Source: Campanula takesimana (lineage: Eukaryota; Streptophyta; Magnoliopsida; Asterales; Campanulaceae). From it: a stretch of 64,000 nt of DNA. Positions 22,388 to 33,939 of the stretch are shown here, in pieces (within the stretch, counting starts at the first letter, position 1; each line of letters opens with the position of its first letter). The position numbers and the translations under genes are program-made. Below the pieces are notes generated by a model. The model ran no database searches. It was given only the letters and a program-made list of their open reading frames with translations, and was not told where the DNA came from. The stretch spans positions 558,001 through 622,000 of the forward strand of contig JAOWBW010000254.1 in NCBI GenBank assembly GCA_026119855.1, in the 5' to 3' direction.

Positions 22388-22689
22388 TACTTTCTATCGC
22401 TCGCTCCTCTCTATAGCTCAAATGCTAACATTATCTGAAGGCATTTTCTGGGGGAAATCATAAAAAAGTAAAGTAAATAATTTAAAATTAAGAAAATGAG
22501 CTCAATATCGGATTTGTATATACAATACTTCAGGCCCAAATGTTTCAGATTTCTAAGGACGGATCAAGTGATGAATCAGTACTCAGGAAAGCCACAGCAC
22601 AGAATTCTTAAAGCTAGGGTCAAACTACTTTTCATCGTGAAATGAACTCGATGCAAAAAAATATGGAGAACTTGCAAAGCTGCGAGACA

Positions 22690-22911
22690 TTCTTGAAAGA
22701 GAGAGGTGCTTACATAAGAGTAAATTGAAAATAACAATTCTGTTCACAGAAACCTTCATAATTTAGCATCCACATGACAGCATTCGACTGGGCCCCTAAG
22801 TTTTTCCGAGGGAAATTCATTAAGTAGTGATCAAGAGGTCCTTCAAATGCAACATGTACAGCAAGTGTTGGTTTTTTCCTTCTCTCAGACCTTACAGCTT
22901 TCTGCCATAGG
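22690..22911 (-). pseudogene. Motif VI exon, both glycines lost (block 1)
   Basis: The frame reads LWQKAVRSERRKKPTLAVHV, then AFEGPLDHYLMNFPRK. The family pattern is LWQQAGRSGRR..PSLAVYVAFEGPLD. Both glycines of the arginine-finger motif are replaced (V and E). After FPRK a base is missing, so the VECCHVDA sequence continues in another frame. The presumed acceptor AG reads GG. Confidence 0.75.
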
Positions 22912-23009
22912 CCAGATGACGAGATAAATGGTTCAAATGAGAACAAAATCAACAAATGCTAATTAGAAACGTAACAGAAAAAGACTTAAACTGAATCAAG
23001 TAAAAGTAC

Positions 23010-23142
23010 CTAGCTATACTACCAGGGAAGCCTAGATGCAGGGTTACATCAATGTGTCTGAAATCAATTCCTAATTCAAGAGCATTTGTTGCAGCAAAAC
23101 TCCATATAGATTTCCTCAAAATAATCGCTCTTGATTCTTCTC
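23010..23142 (-). pseudogene. Motif V exon (ATNALELGID..HLGFPGSIA), block 1
   Basis: AG acceptor at 23143-23144 and GTACTT donor at 23008-23009. The reading AATNALELGIDFRHIDVTLH, then LGFPGSIA, matches the most conserved stretch of HRQ1/MrfA helicases, with VG of IDVGHID changed to FR. Confidence 0.8.
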
Positions 23143-23614
23143 CTATCAAAATTAAAGAGAGGTTGATATGTATTATCATAAGAATCCTGAGGAACTAAAT
23201 CTGATAAGGAAGCTCGATTTAATAATAAGAACATATGTTAGCTGTAAATGTGCACGACGACCAAACATCAGAAAAGTATACTGAAACAACATATCAATTG
23301 CGTATTAAACATGCAGTCTCCCTAAAAAAAAAAATTGATTGTGAATTTTTAAACTAGAAAGTGCAGACAATGAAGTCCAAGCTGAACGACTGAACGCCAA
23401 ACGTCACCTGAAAGAGAAGGGAAAATATTAGCACATACAATATGCTACACTTGTGGTTTATGTTTGAAACCTCTTCTAACTCGTTTTACATCACTTGGTC
23501 AAATTTGTTAAGTAGACACACACGCCACACATACATATATTATGTAGTGGGTCCCGCATGTGCTCACACAGGATGACTGCTTTAAATTAAAGTGGAAGGT
23601 AACTGAAATTGGGG

Positions 23615-23749
23615 AGGATTCTTGCCCGGCAAAGCACATAGGGGAAAGGATACCATGGGCACAACCCAGCAAAGTCTCCTCAGTCTAAGAGCACTTTGAC
23701 AGCCAAATGTTCCCTTGTAGACGTGAGCTTCATCATATATAGGACAAAC
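23615..23749 (-). pseudogene. Copy C DEAH-box exon
   Basis: It encodes DEAHVYKGTFGCQSALRLRRL, but an extra TA just before the motif puts DEAH out of frame with the splice acceptor. Confidence 0.68.
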
Positions 23750-24178
23750 CTGTTACAGAAGAATTGCAAATTAAAATGAAAACTCAACTGGTGAGTATAA
23801 ATGTATTGCAACCATATTAATAACATAGAAAAGAAGTAGCAACCTTCTCTTAAATCATAAAGTGAAACTTGAAAGAATTTTATTTTATTTTATTTAAAAA
23901 AAAGATCTTCAGAAAAAAACACATTATGCAAAGTGAAGGTAAGGTGCAATATGATGAAGAAAACGGCCAACAGAACCCAAAGAGAACTAACCAGTAGAAC
24001 TTATCTAAGGTTTAATACAATTCTCCCGAAATTGTCCAGGAAGGCAAGAAATGGTCACACCAACATGTGTACCATATCTGGATTTGTGATCAACTACATA
24101 AGCTGACAAAAGAACAACACGCTATACAGAAAGCTGACAAACACCAATGTCTGGAAATACCATAACTTACTGAAATAC

Positions 24179-24296
24179 CAGTCTAGCCTCATCACGAAGC
24201 CATAGCCTATCCTCCGGAGGAGTATTCCAAAATTTAAGTCAACCTAAAATCTTTTAACAAAGATAAAATAGCTCTTAGTTGATCTAGAGCTAAAGC
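24179..24296 (-). pseudogene. Copy C motif Ia exon
   Basis: ALALDQLRAILSLLKDF plus the shared 13-nt deletion, with one further missing base near the GTTGACTT codons. Confidence 0.68.
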
Positions 24297-24688
24297 CTGC
24301 ATGAGTGAAATTATTCACTTGAAATCCCATAAAGGGAAAATCTAAGAATCCAGCAAAGCAACATAATTGACATTACAGAGCATCTGTAGTACCGATTCTA
24401 CGTTATTGAGCGATATAACTAGATAAGCCATATTGTACTAAAGCTTTGTCTGGAACAAGTTAAGAGCAATGCTAACAATATTTGAGACAATATTGAATTC
24501 TCCCGCCTCGACAGTACCCAGTTTTGGAACGTCTAGTGCCAAAGTCACTAAAACGGACTCTAGAATGTACTTTATCCGCTGGTTTAGGTGATGAGAAATG
24601 CGAAAGGAAAAAAATTACTCCCCTTGGGAATGATATGGCCGCCTTTTCTGAGAAAGAGGGGGGAGATTCGCCGGCTTATTCAATTTGT

Positions 24689-24762
24689 CGGGACTGGCGG
24701 GGAACGAACCCGCAACTTCCGCCTGGACAGGGCGATGCTCTGTGACATGATCAATTTGATTG
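24689..24762 (-). pseudogene. tRNA-Asp(GUC)-like pseudogene (copy C)
   Basis: It keeps GAGCATCGCCCTGTCC and a CAGTCCCG end, but the anticodon stem is mispaired. Confidence 0.5.
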
Positions 24763-24771
24763 GGCACTCGC

Positions 24772-24882
24772 CATGTATTTTCATTTCCCACACCGGAATA
24801 TTATACAAAGAGAGTTCTCACTGAATGGCATTGTTCCCACGATAAAATCCCCTCCGACACTGGAAGTCTGAATTGACGCCGC
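24772..24882 (-). pseudogene. Copy C Walker A exon, motif destroyed
   Basis: The reading SIQTSSVGGDFIVGTMPFSE, then NSLC, shares with copy B the loss of the whole GK(S/T) core. Confidence 0.65.
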
Positions 24883-25059
24883 CTAAGTCAAGAGAGTAAA
24901 AACAATATCCAAAAAGTAATAGGGCTACAAAGTGTTATTGTTTGCAGGGAATATGTATATACATACTCCCTCCGTTCCATTTGAAATTGCAAAAAGACCG
25001 CCGTGCACAGGAACTAAGGAAAAGAGTGTCTCACACACACACACATATATAAACAAATA

Positions 25060-25063
25060 TGTG

Positions 25064-25127
<64 letters not shown>
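25060..25127. repeat. (TA)n microsatellite
   Basis: About 30 uninterrupted TA units lie in the intron between the linker and Walker A exons. Confidence 0.95.
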
Positions 25128-25129
<2 letters not shown>

Positions 25130-25162
25130 AAAAAGACACACATGTATGTTTATATATATAAA

Positions 25163-25283
25163 CTGGTGGCAATATAACCTAGCAAAACCAACAGAAATAC
25201 GCAGATCGTGTGCTTTTTGAAAGTTCATTTGGAACCTCGACAAAGTTTGCTTCTCGCTCTTTAATCTCATCAACATGAACAAT
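25163..25283 (-). pseudogene. Copy C linker exon
   Basis: IVHVDEIKEREANFVEVPNE with the same single-base deletion as A and D. The donor is mutated (CAG|TTTATA). Confidence 0.65.
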
Positions 25284-25440
25284 CTGCAAGAGCATAGGAA
25301 CATCTGCATTTTCTTTAGAATTGTTCTGGATATACAGGCAAATAGCATCAACCTAACTATGCTAACCCCTTCCCTGCAGTGCAATGGCGCAAAGAACCCC
25401 AACACATAATATAAGAGAAGATAAACATTGTATATACAAA

Positions 25441-25880
25441 CTTATGGTACGTAACTTCTGTGTCAGATATAAGCTTTAAATGGATATGTAAAAGCCTCTC
25501 TGCAGAAGGAAGAGCGCTAAATTAGTTGTCCACAACCATCCACGCGACTACTTATCTGACTATGCAAGCTCAATTTCACCACTGAACCCAAATGTTGCAG
25601 AATGCAGACAATGTATTACATACAATAAACAACCTAAAATCAACAGTATACTCCCTCCGTCCCAAAATGATCTTTGCGTTTGACTATTCAAACTTTTTAA
25701 GGATATGAACACTTGCTTCACTAGCTGTGTTTTGTTTATGCACTTTTAAGCCTAAATTGTAGAATGTGAAGAACTTTTTGGGACAATGAGATATGACAAA
25801 TAGGAAGATCATTTTAGGACGGGGGGAGTATTACAAAAAGTACAGAGATAGTTCAGCATCAGAGAAATACTTGATACAAA
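25441..25880. repeat. Displaced duplicate of copy C 5' region
   Basis: This segment is nearly identical to 28977-29405, MITE included, but is inserted between the linker exon and the SFEDLL exon. Confidence 0.85.
25651..25828. mobile_element. Stowaway-like MITE within the displaced segment
   Basis: TA-flanked. Paralogous to 29184-29360 and 61463-61647. Confidence 0.88.
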
Positions 25881-26989
25881 ACGAAATGTGAAACCTGTCC
25901 ACGAACTCCATTGCCTTTTCATAACTGTTCAACATTTCCAGCAGTTCCAAAGGATTTGTCTCCTGTCAAAAATCTTTTAGAACAAAACGAATATTTCAAG
26001 CAGAAAATAATTTATATTCCATTCAAAAAAATGGAGCAAGGATTGCAACTAAGTGACAAGCAGAACAGGGATACAAATACTCCCTCCACTTCAAAAAGGT
26101 CCATCTTTCATCTTTGATTTGTCCAGAAGAAAAAAACACTGCACATATTCATGATTACATATTGTGGTGTACGGATACGCCAATGACATTGACCTTAGTG
26201 ATGAGAAGAACACGGCAGCTGATACAAAAAAATAAAAATAAAAAAATGGAGAGAACCTTTTATATTAAGAAACTTTCATATACAGAAGGAATAAATCAGT
26301 GAAAACGCAATGCAACTATAGGAGTAGAAAGAACGTTGACAGCCCTCGTATCGAGGCAAACATACATTCATCAATCTGTAGCAAAGGGTGAGCAGTGATA
26401 TCAGTCATAGGAACAAAATCGAGTAGGTAAAAGGGGAAAAGGTTCCTGAAGTTTTATGTGCTCGGGATTTCCATAAAGTATACAGGATAAGATTAGCCTT
26501 ACTTTATGTAGTGAAGATGTTGCGCAGCTAAAATATAACAACATCACAGACCACGTGTGCTGGAATGATCAGGTGAACGTTTCAAGATAAGAAAAAATAC
26601 AGACAGTCCAAAACAAGAATATCCATTGATAGTAAAGTTAAGCGAAAATAGGAAATAAACGGAGGGAAATGCTTATGATTGTTCAGAAATATACAACATA
26701 CACCAATAACTGCACCAATAATCTAAAGGCTTACAAGCAATATCAACAGTGTAGTTAGACCTAGCGAAAGGCAAATTAACAAGAATGTGCGTGTCTGATT
26801 TAGCAAAAATCTAGCTTTCGGTCAATGGAACAGTGAAAAAGGATAGATGTAGCCAACCTCAAGCAGATACTTGTGCTGGTAAGTGTAGGAACATTACATC
26901 AACAACTTTACATATGAATCTTTAAAAAGGCCACAGATTATCCATGTGAGTGTATGCTTTAACTCTAAAAGATCCCCTACATGACTTAC

Positions 26990-27120
26990 ACCATGCTTCG
27001 AACGAATAAAAAATTAGGGGTTCAGACCAGTTTCTGTTGCTTGTGTGGTTTCATTCTCAGTTTCTATTATACCACCTTGCTCCACACATAGCAAAAGATC
27101 TTCAAACAGAAAGGACTTGA
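26990..27120 (-). pseudogene. Copy C SFEDLL-type exon
   Basis: Homologous to 2921-3069 and about 53666-53800, with the same GTAAG donor context on the left. Confidence 0.5.
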
Positions 27121-27152
27121 CGACCCTTTTCTCATTTCTATCCTGCAATAAA

Positions 27153-27515
27153 TCAAATCTGACAAGTTAATAGCCAAATGTCACTGACAATTTGAGACAA
27201 AGTAAATAAATAGTTTTTGAAAGAGATACATACATGACAAGAGTTCCCAAGCCATATTTCCATTGACTGATGAATTGAATCACAAAGTATAAAAGAGAAA
27301 TACTTAAGAGATGGTACTCTCAGGAGGGATTCCAGTGTGAAATACCCACTAAGATAAGCAAATGATGTACGGAAGGTTGCTAAAGGAGCTAGTACAAGTC
27401 GATGGAGTGGTTCTTTCAAGGGTTTGTCCCTTGAATAATAGAAATTCAGAGGAGCTTCAACTTGGTCAGTTTTGCTTTTGTTTCTGATCCATACAATTAT
27501 TGATGTGGCAGTCAA
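27153..27515 (-). other. Open stretch of 120 codons, possible unassigned exon of copy C
   Basis: The minus-strand frame includes LVLAPLATFRTSFAYLSGYF and FTLESLLRVPSLKYFSF. It lies between the SFEDLL and AMKKREETF exons. The copy D equivalent (about 53850-54180) has several indels, and copy A has lost the region. I do not recognise it. It could be an upstream helicase exon or open intron sequence. Confidence 0.35.
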
Positions 27516-27712
27516 GCATTATAATACGATGGGCACGTGAACTTAAAGCAAGAGAACGGTAGAACTACAAATTCTTCAACAGGAATCGTCTAGAATACCT
27601 CACTCTTTTTTCAGGGTTGATTTCTAAATTAATGACAACAACCGACAACAGATTTGAAATTATGAGAATAAAGAATTATGATAAAAAGAATACCAATAAG
27701 AGCTCCTCGTAA

Positions 27713-27806
27713 GTCTGGAACGGAGTAAACATGGCATAAATGAGTTGACAACCTTCCACACATCTGTATTAAAGGTCTCCTCTTTTTTCATTGCATACAT
27801 CCATAA
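27713..27806 (-). pseudogene. Copy C AMKK.EETF exon
   Basis: It reads AMKKEETFNTDVWKVV. The left end is damaged: the TAACCTT.. donor context seen in A and E is partly deleted. Confidence 0.5.
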
Positions 27807-29183
27807 CCCCTGAAGTAGTTACCCGTCTACTGGCTGATCAAGAACAATATCTGACATATACAAACATTCGCATCATTATGCAACATATAATATAATTGGG
27901 TCATGAGAAAGATAAAAAACATAAATATAATGGAGCGTTAACCTTTCTGTTGTGATCTGTTGGATCCACTTATCATCTGAAAATAACAAGGGAATTACGT
28001 TGTTTTGTTTCCCTCCTTTTCATCATTAACAAAGCATAAAATCAGGAATAAAATAAGATATCTATTTAAACAACATGACCTCACAGGATCTGAGTAGGCC
28101 AATATGCTTCACTGGACTACACTTGGAAAGTGTAGGTAGCTGTTCTACAAAGAAAGCGAAGCAGCTAGTGTAAGGCATGATCACCATCATGGCCAATTAT
28201 TCGTTATATATGAACAATCTGAGAAGTGAGAATCAAAGTGTTAATGCTTGCCACAGTAGTGTTACCAGTGAGAAAAAGAGGAAAGCAAGAACTGGGTTAA
28301 ATATAGATATGAGACGCCCATTAAGAGGAATTGAGGAAGTGAATAACATGACTTCATAAAAGAAAACCTCCCTCAGCAACTGCAAACAGAGAGCGCGAAA
28401 TCTAAAACAGAAGAAGAGCAGCCGAGGAGAGCACGATGCTGCCAGAGAAGAAAGATATTCCAAATCTTACAGATAATATATTAAAGGGGAAGAGAGTGTG
28501 ATAAATATCAACATCTTTTCTTCTTCTTTTCTGAATCAGCTATTATATTCTGCAAGGGGAAAACTTCATAGAGTTCACACCTTGTTTAAATAGAATCGCT
28601 CAAAGTTCAGTGACCTGCTAAAAAAATTAAGGTATCAACCATGCAAGAAAGGGAGACGCCCAGAAACACTCTTACTGATCAATGTGTCCACAGCAGAAAG
28701 AATAACTCCAGATATATTTGTAATCTAGACTCATGTCAGTTTGAAACACAGTACAGGTTAAAAAGAGAAAACCCATTTAATATGATATGTGAGATTATAG
28801 AATTTTCCTGCCATACCCCACTTATAACTTATCAATACAGGTCAAGTAGATAGATTAAGATCACATCCCACCAATCAGACAGTCATGATGAGAGATAATT
28901 GAAATGTTATTTTGGTCTCATCCGAGGAAAGTTAGTACACGAAGTTATAATTATTCTTAAAAGAGTTTGCACTTTTATGGTACGTAACTTCTGTGTCAGA
29001 TATAAGCTTCAAATGGATATGTAAAAGCCTCTCTGCAGAAGGAAGAGCGCTAAATTAGTTGTCCACAACCATCCACGCGACTACTTATCTGACTATGCAA
29101 GCTCAATTTCACCACTGAACCCAAATGTTGCAGAATGCAGACAATGTATTACATACAATAAACAACCTAAAATCAACAGTATA

Positions 29184-29360
29184 CTCCCTCCGTCCCAAAA
29201 TGATCTTTGCGTTTGACTATTCAAACTTTTTAAGGATATGAACACTTGGTTCACTAGCTATGTTTTGTTTATGCACTTTTAAGCCTAAATTGTAGAATGT
29301 GAAGAACTTTTTGGGACAATGAGATATGACAAATAGAAAGATCATTTTGGGACGGGGGAG
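29184..29360. mobile_element. Stowaway-like MITE, copy C
   Basis: TA-flanked CTCCCTCCGTCCCAAAATGA element, the parent of the copy at 25651. Confidence 0.88.
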
Positions 29361-29763
29361 TATTACAAAAAGTACAGAGATAGTTCAGCATCAGAGAAAT
29401 ACTTGATACAAAAATCAGGCCCATGCATATATAGAGAGAGACGTCACGAAATCAAAGCAGAAATTTCAACTTTTGCAAGTATATTAGTGACGATAATCTA
29501 AGAACACACAAATAATGCCGACCACAATATTCATCAAATGATATAAGAAACCGCAAATAGGATCATTAAACAGCCGTACCTTCGCAGCCGACTCCAATAT
29601 TCATATTTCGATCTTCCATTTACAATACCAACTTTCAACACTTCCCTAGATGGGTGAAAGTTAGGAGAAGAAGATGAGTGTGGGAACTGGGACTGATAAT
29701 ATGAGAATGAATGAAATTGACATTGTTGTTGATTAGGGTTCGTATTTGTAGAAATTATGAGAC

Positions 29764-29797
29764 TGGTGGTGGTGGTGGTGGTGGTGGTGGTGGTGGG
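29764..29797. repeat. (GGT)n trinucleotide repeat
   Basis: About eleven GGT units at the 5' border of copy C. Copy A has three to four at 5342-5352. Confidence 0.9.
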
Positions 29798-29926
29798 TTT
29801 GGTTTTATAGAATTTCAGGGGGATTAATTTGGGTTAGCGTTTCTTCTACGCGGGGTCTAATTAATGTAACGATACATTAGCGGCGCGTGGTTTAGTTTTG
29901 TCGTTTTACTTGAGCTATTCCGTCAA

Positions 29927-30135
29927 TTAACTTAGTAGTACAAATTAATTCTTGGGATTTTTACCAATAAGTCCCTGGGGAATGTGGTATTTACCAATAA
30001 AAACACAACATTTCAAATTCTACCATAGGGTCCTTAGGTTCAAATCAATTTTACCAATAAATCCCTCTTAACTTTTAAATGACAAAAATACCCCCAGCCC
30101 AATTAAATCCCCCAGCCCAATTAAATCCTCCAACA
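29927..30135. repeat. Left copy of 190-200-bp direct repeat flanking the Helitron block
   Basis: TTAACTTAGTAGTACAAATT.. to CCTCCAACA, repeated at 33350-33540. It carries an 18-bp internal duplication (CCCAGCCCAATTAAATCC). The boundary GTCAA|TTAACTT represents the empty Helitron site. Confidence 0.85.
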
Positions 30136-30150
30136 TGATTATGGTTTAAA

Positions 30151-33070
30151 TTACTAATTGATGCGGACACTAAGGCGTTGAAGTTTTTTTAGTAATTTCA
30201 GCGAGTGCGCCGAAACCGTCATAACTTTTGACTCCGGATGAACCGCGGAACGCACCGCATATCAAATCGAACGTCGGAGCGAGACGGACAAAAGTCGTTA
30301 TCTTTAGTTTGGACGTAGATGTTGTCAACTTTGCATGCGTATTCATTTTTATATGAGAATTTGTATTTTTTTGTTATTTAGTGAAAAAAAATTAAAGTTA
30401 ATAATTAATGGTAAAAATCTACACATCTATATAATATATAAAAGCAAAAACATTTCAAGCCTGCTCATTAAGCCACGTGGAATTATGACGTGGAAATCCA
30501 CGTGGCATTATTCTATAGGCAAATGTATATAATACTTATTTAAGGAAATGGTTTAGTTTTTTGAAACTGATTTTTTTTAAATCAAATATTTTCTGAGCTT
30601 AAATTACGAAAACATGATTACTTAATTTTAGTAGGCTAAAGATAATGGATATCTTAAATTAAAATATTAGAGATTATAATCATTCAGTTAGTTGAATTTT
30701 AAGATATGGGCTAAAGATAAGAAATGTGATGTAGCAGTATATCTCGGTGAAGAAAATCGAGCCACATATTTTGCAAAATTAAAAATAAAAATAAAAATAA
30801 AAATAAAAATGAAGGATTCTATAAATAAAGTATGTTTGATGTTATAAATTACTAATTGATGCGGACACTAAGGCGTTGAAGTTTTTGGAGTAATTTCAGC
30901 GAGTGCGCCAAAACCGTCATAACTTTTGACTCCGGATGAACCGCGGAACGCACCGCATATCAAATCGAACGTCGGAGCGAGACGGACAAAAGTCGTTATC
31001 TTTAATTTGGAGGTAGATGTTGTCAACTTTGCATGCATATTCATTTTTATATGAGAATTTGTATTTTTTGTTATTTAGTGAGAAAAAAATTAAAGTAAAT
31101 AATTAATGGTAAAAATCTACACATCTATATAATATATAAAAGCAAAAACATTTCAAGCCTTCTCATTAAGCCACGTGGAATTATGAGTTGGAAATCCACG
31201 TGGCATTATTCTATAGGCAAATGTATATAATACTTATTTCAGGAAATGATTTAGTTTTTTAAAACTGATTTTTTTCTTAAATCAAATATTTTCTGAGCTT
31301 AAATTACGAAAACATGATTACTTAATTTTAGTAGGCTAAAGATAATGGATATCTTAAATTAAAATATTAGAAATTATAATCATTCAGTTAGTTGAATTTT
31401 AAGATATGGGCTAAAGATAAGAAATGTGATGTAGCAGTATATCTCGGTGAAGAATATCGAGCCACATATTTTGCAAAAATAAAAATGAAGGATTCTATAA
31501 ATAAAGTATGTTTGATGTTTTAAATTACTAATTGATGCGGACACTAAGGCGTTGAAGTTTTTGGAGTAATTTCAGCGAGTGCGCCGAAACCGTCATAACT
31601 TTTGACTCCGGACGAACCGTGGAACGCACCGCATATCAAATCGAACGTCGGAGTGAGACGGACAAAAGTCGTTATCTTTAATTTGGACGTAGATGTTGTC
31701 AACTTTGCATGCATATTCATTTTTATATGATAATTTGTATTTTTTGTTATTTAGTGAGAAAAAAATTAAAGTAAATAATTATTGGTAAAAATCTACACAT
31801 CTATATAATATATAAAAGCAAAAACATTTCAAGCCTTCTCATTAAGCCACGGGGAATTATGACGTGGAAATCCACGTGGCATTATTCTATAGGCAAATGT
31901 ATATAATACTTATTTCAGGAAATGATTTAGTTTTTTAAAACTGATTTTTTTTTTAAATCAAATATTTTCTGAGCTTAAATTACGAAAACATGATTACTTA
32001 ATTTTAGTAGGCTAAAGATAATGGATATCTTAAATTAAAATATTAGAAATTATAATCATTCACTTAGTTGAATTTTAAGATATGGCTAAAGATAAGAAAT
32101 GTGATGTAGCAGTATATCTCGGTGAAGAAAATCAAGCCACATATTTTGCAAAAATAAAAATAAAAATAAAAATAAAAATGAAGGATTCTATAAATAAAGT
32201 ATGTTTGATGTTTTAAATTACTAATTGATGCGGACACTAACGCGTTGAAGTTTTTGGAGTAATTTCAGCGAGTGCGCCGAAACCGTCATAACTTTTGACT
32301 CCGGATGAACCGCGGAACGCACCGCATATCAAATCGAACGTCGGAGCGAGACAGACAAAAGTCGTTATCTTTAGTTTGGACGTAGATGTTGTCAACTTTG
32401 CATGCGTATTCATTTTTATATGAGAATTTGTATTTTTTGTTATTTAGTGAAAAAAAATTAAAGTTAATAATTAATGGTAAAAATCTACACATCTATATAA
32501 TATATAAAAGCAAAAACATTTCAAGCCTTCTCATTAAGCCACGTGGAATTATGACGTGGAAATCCACGTGGCATTATTCTATAGGCAAATGTATATAATA
32601 CTTATTTAAGGAAATGATTTAGTTTTTTGAAACTGATTTTTTTTAAATCAAATATTTTCTGAGCTTAAATTACGAAAACATGATTACTTAATTTTAGTAG
32701 GCTAAAGATAATGGATATCTTAAATTAAAATATTAGAGATTATAATCATTCAGTTAGTTGAATTTTAAGATATGGGCTAAAGATAAGAAATGTGATGTAG
32801 CAGTATATCTCGGTGAAGAAAATCGAGCCACATATTTTGCAAAAATAAAAATAAAAATAAAAATAAAAATAAAAATAAAAATAAAAATAAAAATAAAAAT
32901 AAAAATAAAAATAAAAATGAAGGCTTCTATAAATAAAGTATGTTTGATGTTTTAAATTACTAATTGATGCGGACACTAAGGCGTTGAAGTTTTTGGAGTA
33001 ATTTCAGCTATAAATAAAAATGAACGCACATCATATCAAATCGAACGTCGGAGCGAGACGGACAAAAGTC
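30151..33070. repeat. Tandem array, about 690-bp unit, 4 copies plus partial
   Basis: Units start at 30151, 30849, 31525, 32218 and 32957 (partial). Each full unit has GATGCGGACACTAAGGCGTT, a GAGACGGACAAAAGTCGTTA part, a Helitron-like 5' end (TCTATATAATATATAAAAGC), CCACGTGG motifs and an (AAAAAT)n run. The run length varies, with about 13 repeats at 32843-32918. Confidence 0.92.
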
Positions 33071-33349
33071 ATCGGGCAAAGCCCCTTGAGGCGGGGTCTA
33101 AAACAACAAAAAAATGTTATTTAAGGCCTTAAACGGGCTTCTTTATATCCTTGCAAATGAGATGGTGAACTTATATTCTGAGTTTGAAAATATCTTTCAT
33201 CACTTAATATCCTTGCAAATTATATGGTATTGTATAGATCACTTAATTTGATTTTGTACCATTATCTCAGTTTGAAAATGCCTTTCATCAGTTTTTCTTA
33301 ATTAATTAACTTTATTATTCCCGTCGAATTCCGCCGGGTTACTCACTAG
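30426..33349 (+). mobile_element. Non-autonomous Helitron with reiterated 5' part
   Basis: The 5' end TCTATATAATATATAAAAGC is preceded by A at 30425, 31123, 31799 and 32491. The 3' end is CTAG at 33346-33349 followed by T, with a short imperfect hairpin (CCCGTCG..CGCCGGG, 33320-33338) seven bases upstream, as expected of Helitrons. No Rep/helicase coding is present. The shortest complete element would be 32492-33349. Confidence 0.7.
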
Positions 33350-33540
33350 TTAACTTAGTAGTACAAATTAATTCTTGGGATTTTTACCAATAAGTCCCTG
33401 GGGAATGTGGTATTTACCAATAAAAACACAACATTTCAAATTCTACCATAGGGTCCTTAGGTTCAAATCAATTTTACCAATAAATCCCTCTTAACTTTTA
33501 AATGACAAAAATAACCCCAGCCCAATTAAATCCTCCAACA
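33350..33540. repeat. Right copy of the direct repeat flanking the Helitron
   Basis: Matches 29927-30135 and starts immediately after the Helitron CTAG end. Confidence 0.85.
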
Positions 33541-33666
33541 CCACTAACCTTTGACCATTTTGACACCTTTACATTTGACCACCACCGCCCGCCGCCAACC
33601 GGTGGCCACAACCATCTGCAACCCCAAGTATTATAATTAAAAATTATTTGCTCTTGGGAAGGTTTA

Positions 33667-33745
33667 AAAATTATTTGCTCTTGGGAAGGTTTGAACCCAA
33701 GACCTTTTGGTTTTAGCTAAGACTCCTAACCACTATGCCATGCTT
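33667..33745 (-). mobile_element. tRNA-like SINE head
   Basis: The minus strand has TGGCATAGTGGTTAGGAGTC (A-box-like) and CTTGGGTTCAAACC (B-box-like). A 23-bp piece next to it is tandemly duplicated (ATTTGCTCTTGGGAAGGTTT). Confidence 0.5.
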
Positions 33746-33939
33746 TTTACTTGTTCCATTAGTAGACTATTATATATTTAACACTACAACCTCACATTTG
33801 TTGTTGTTGTTTTTTTTTTTTTTTTTTTTTTTTTGTTTGGAGTATTAATTATTCACAATTGGACAATTACTCATTTTTAATACAAAAAAATGAAATAAAT
33901 TTATTTCACAATTGTTTAAAGAGCATTTGACAACACATA

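Larger units (their letters stand above)
22010..23362 (-). pseudogene. HRQ1-like pseudogene, motif V-VI block 1
   Basis: This carries the motif V exon (23010-23142), the motif VI exon (about 22690-22911) and downstream sequence interrupted by a MITE (22137-22387). Paralogues are at 48000-49290 and 56570-57720. The right border at about 23362 joins directly to DEAH-side sequence, skipping about 1 kb. Confidence 0.68.
23363..29830 (-). pseudogene. HRQ1-like helicase pseudogene, copy C (5' two-thirds)
   Basis: From right to left it holds the 5' flank and (GGT)n tract, upstream exons, the SFEDLL exon (26990 to about 27120), the linker exon (25163-25283), the Walker A exon (24772-24882), a tRNA-like sequence, the ALAQDQ exon (24179-24296) and the DEAH exon (about 23615-23749). 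A 440-bp piece of its own 5' region, including a MITE, sits out of order at 25441-25880. Confidence 0.7.

Noticed and set aside
30151..33070. Possible CRISPR-like or satellite array
   Set aside because: Units of about 690 bp with Helitron ends and no short repeat/spacer structure; this is a transposon-derived tandem array in plant DNA.
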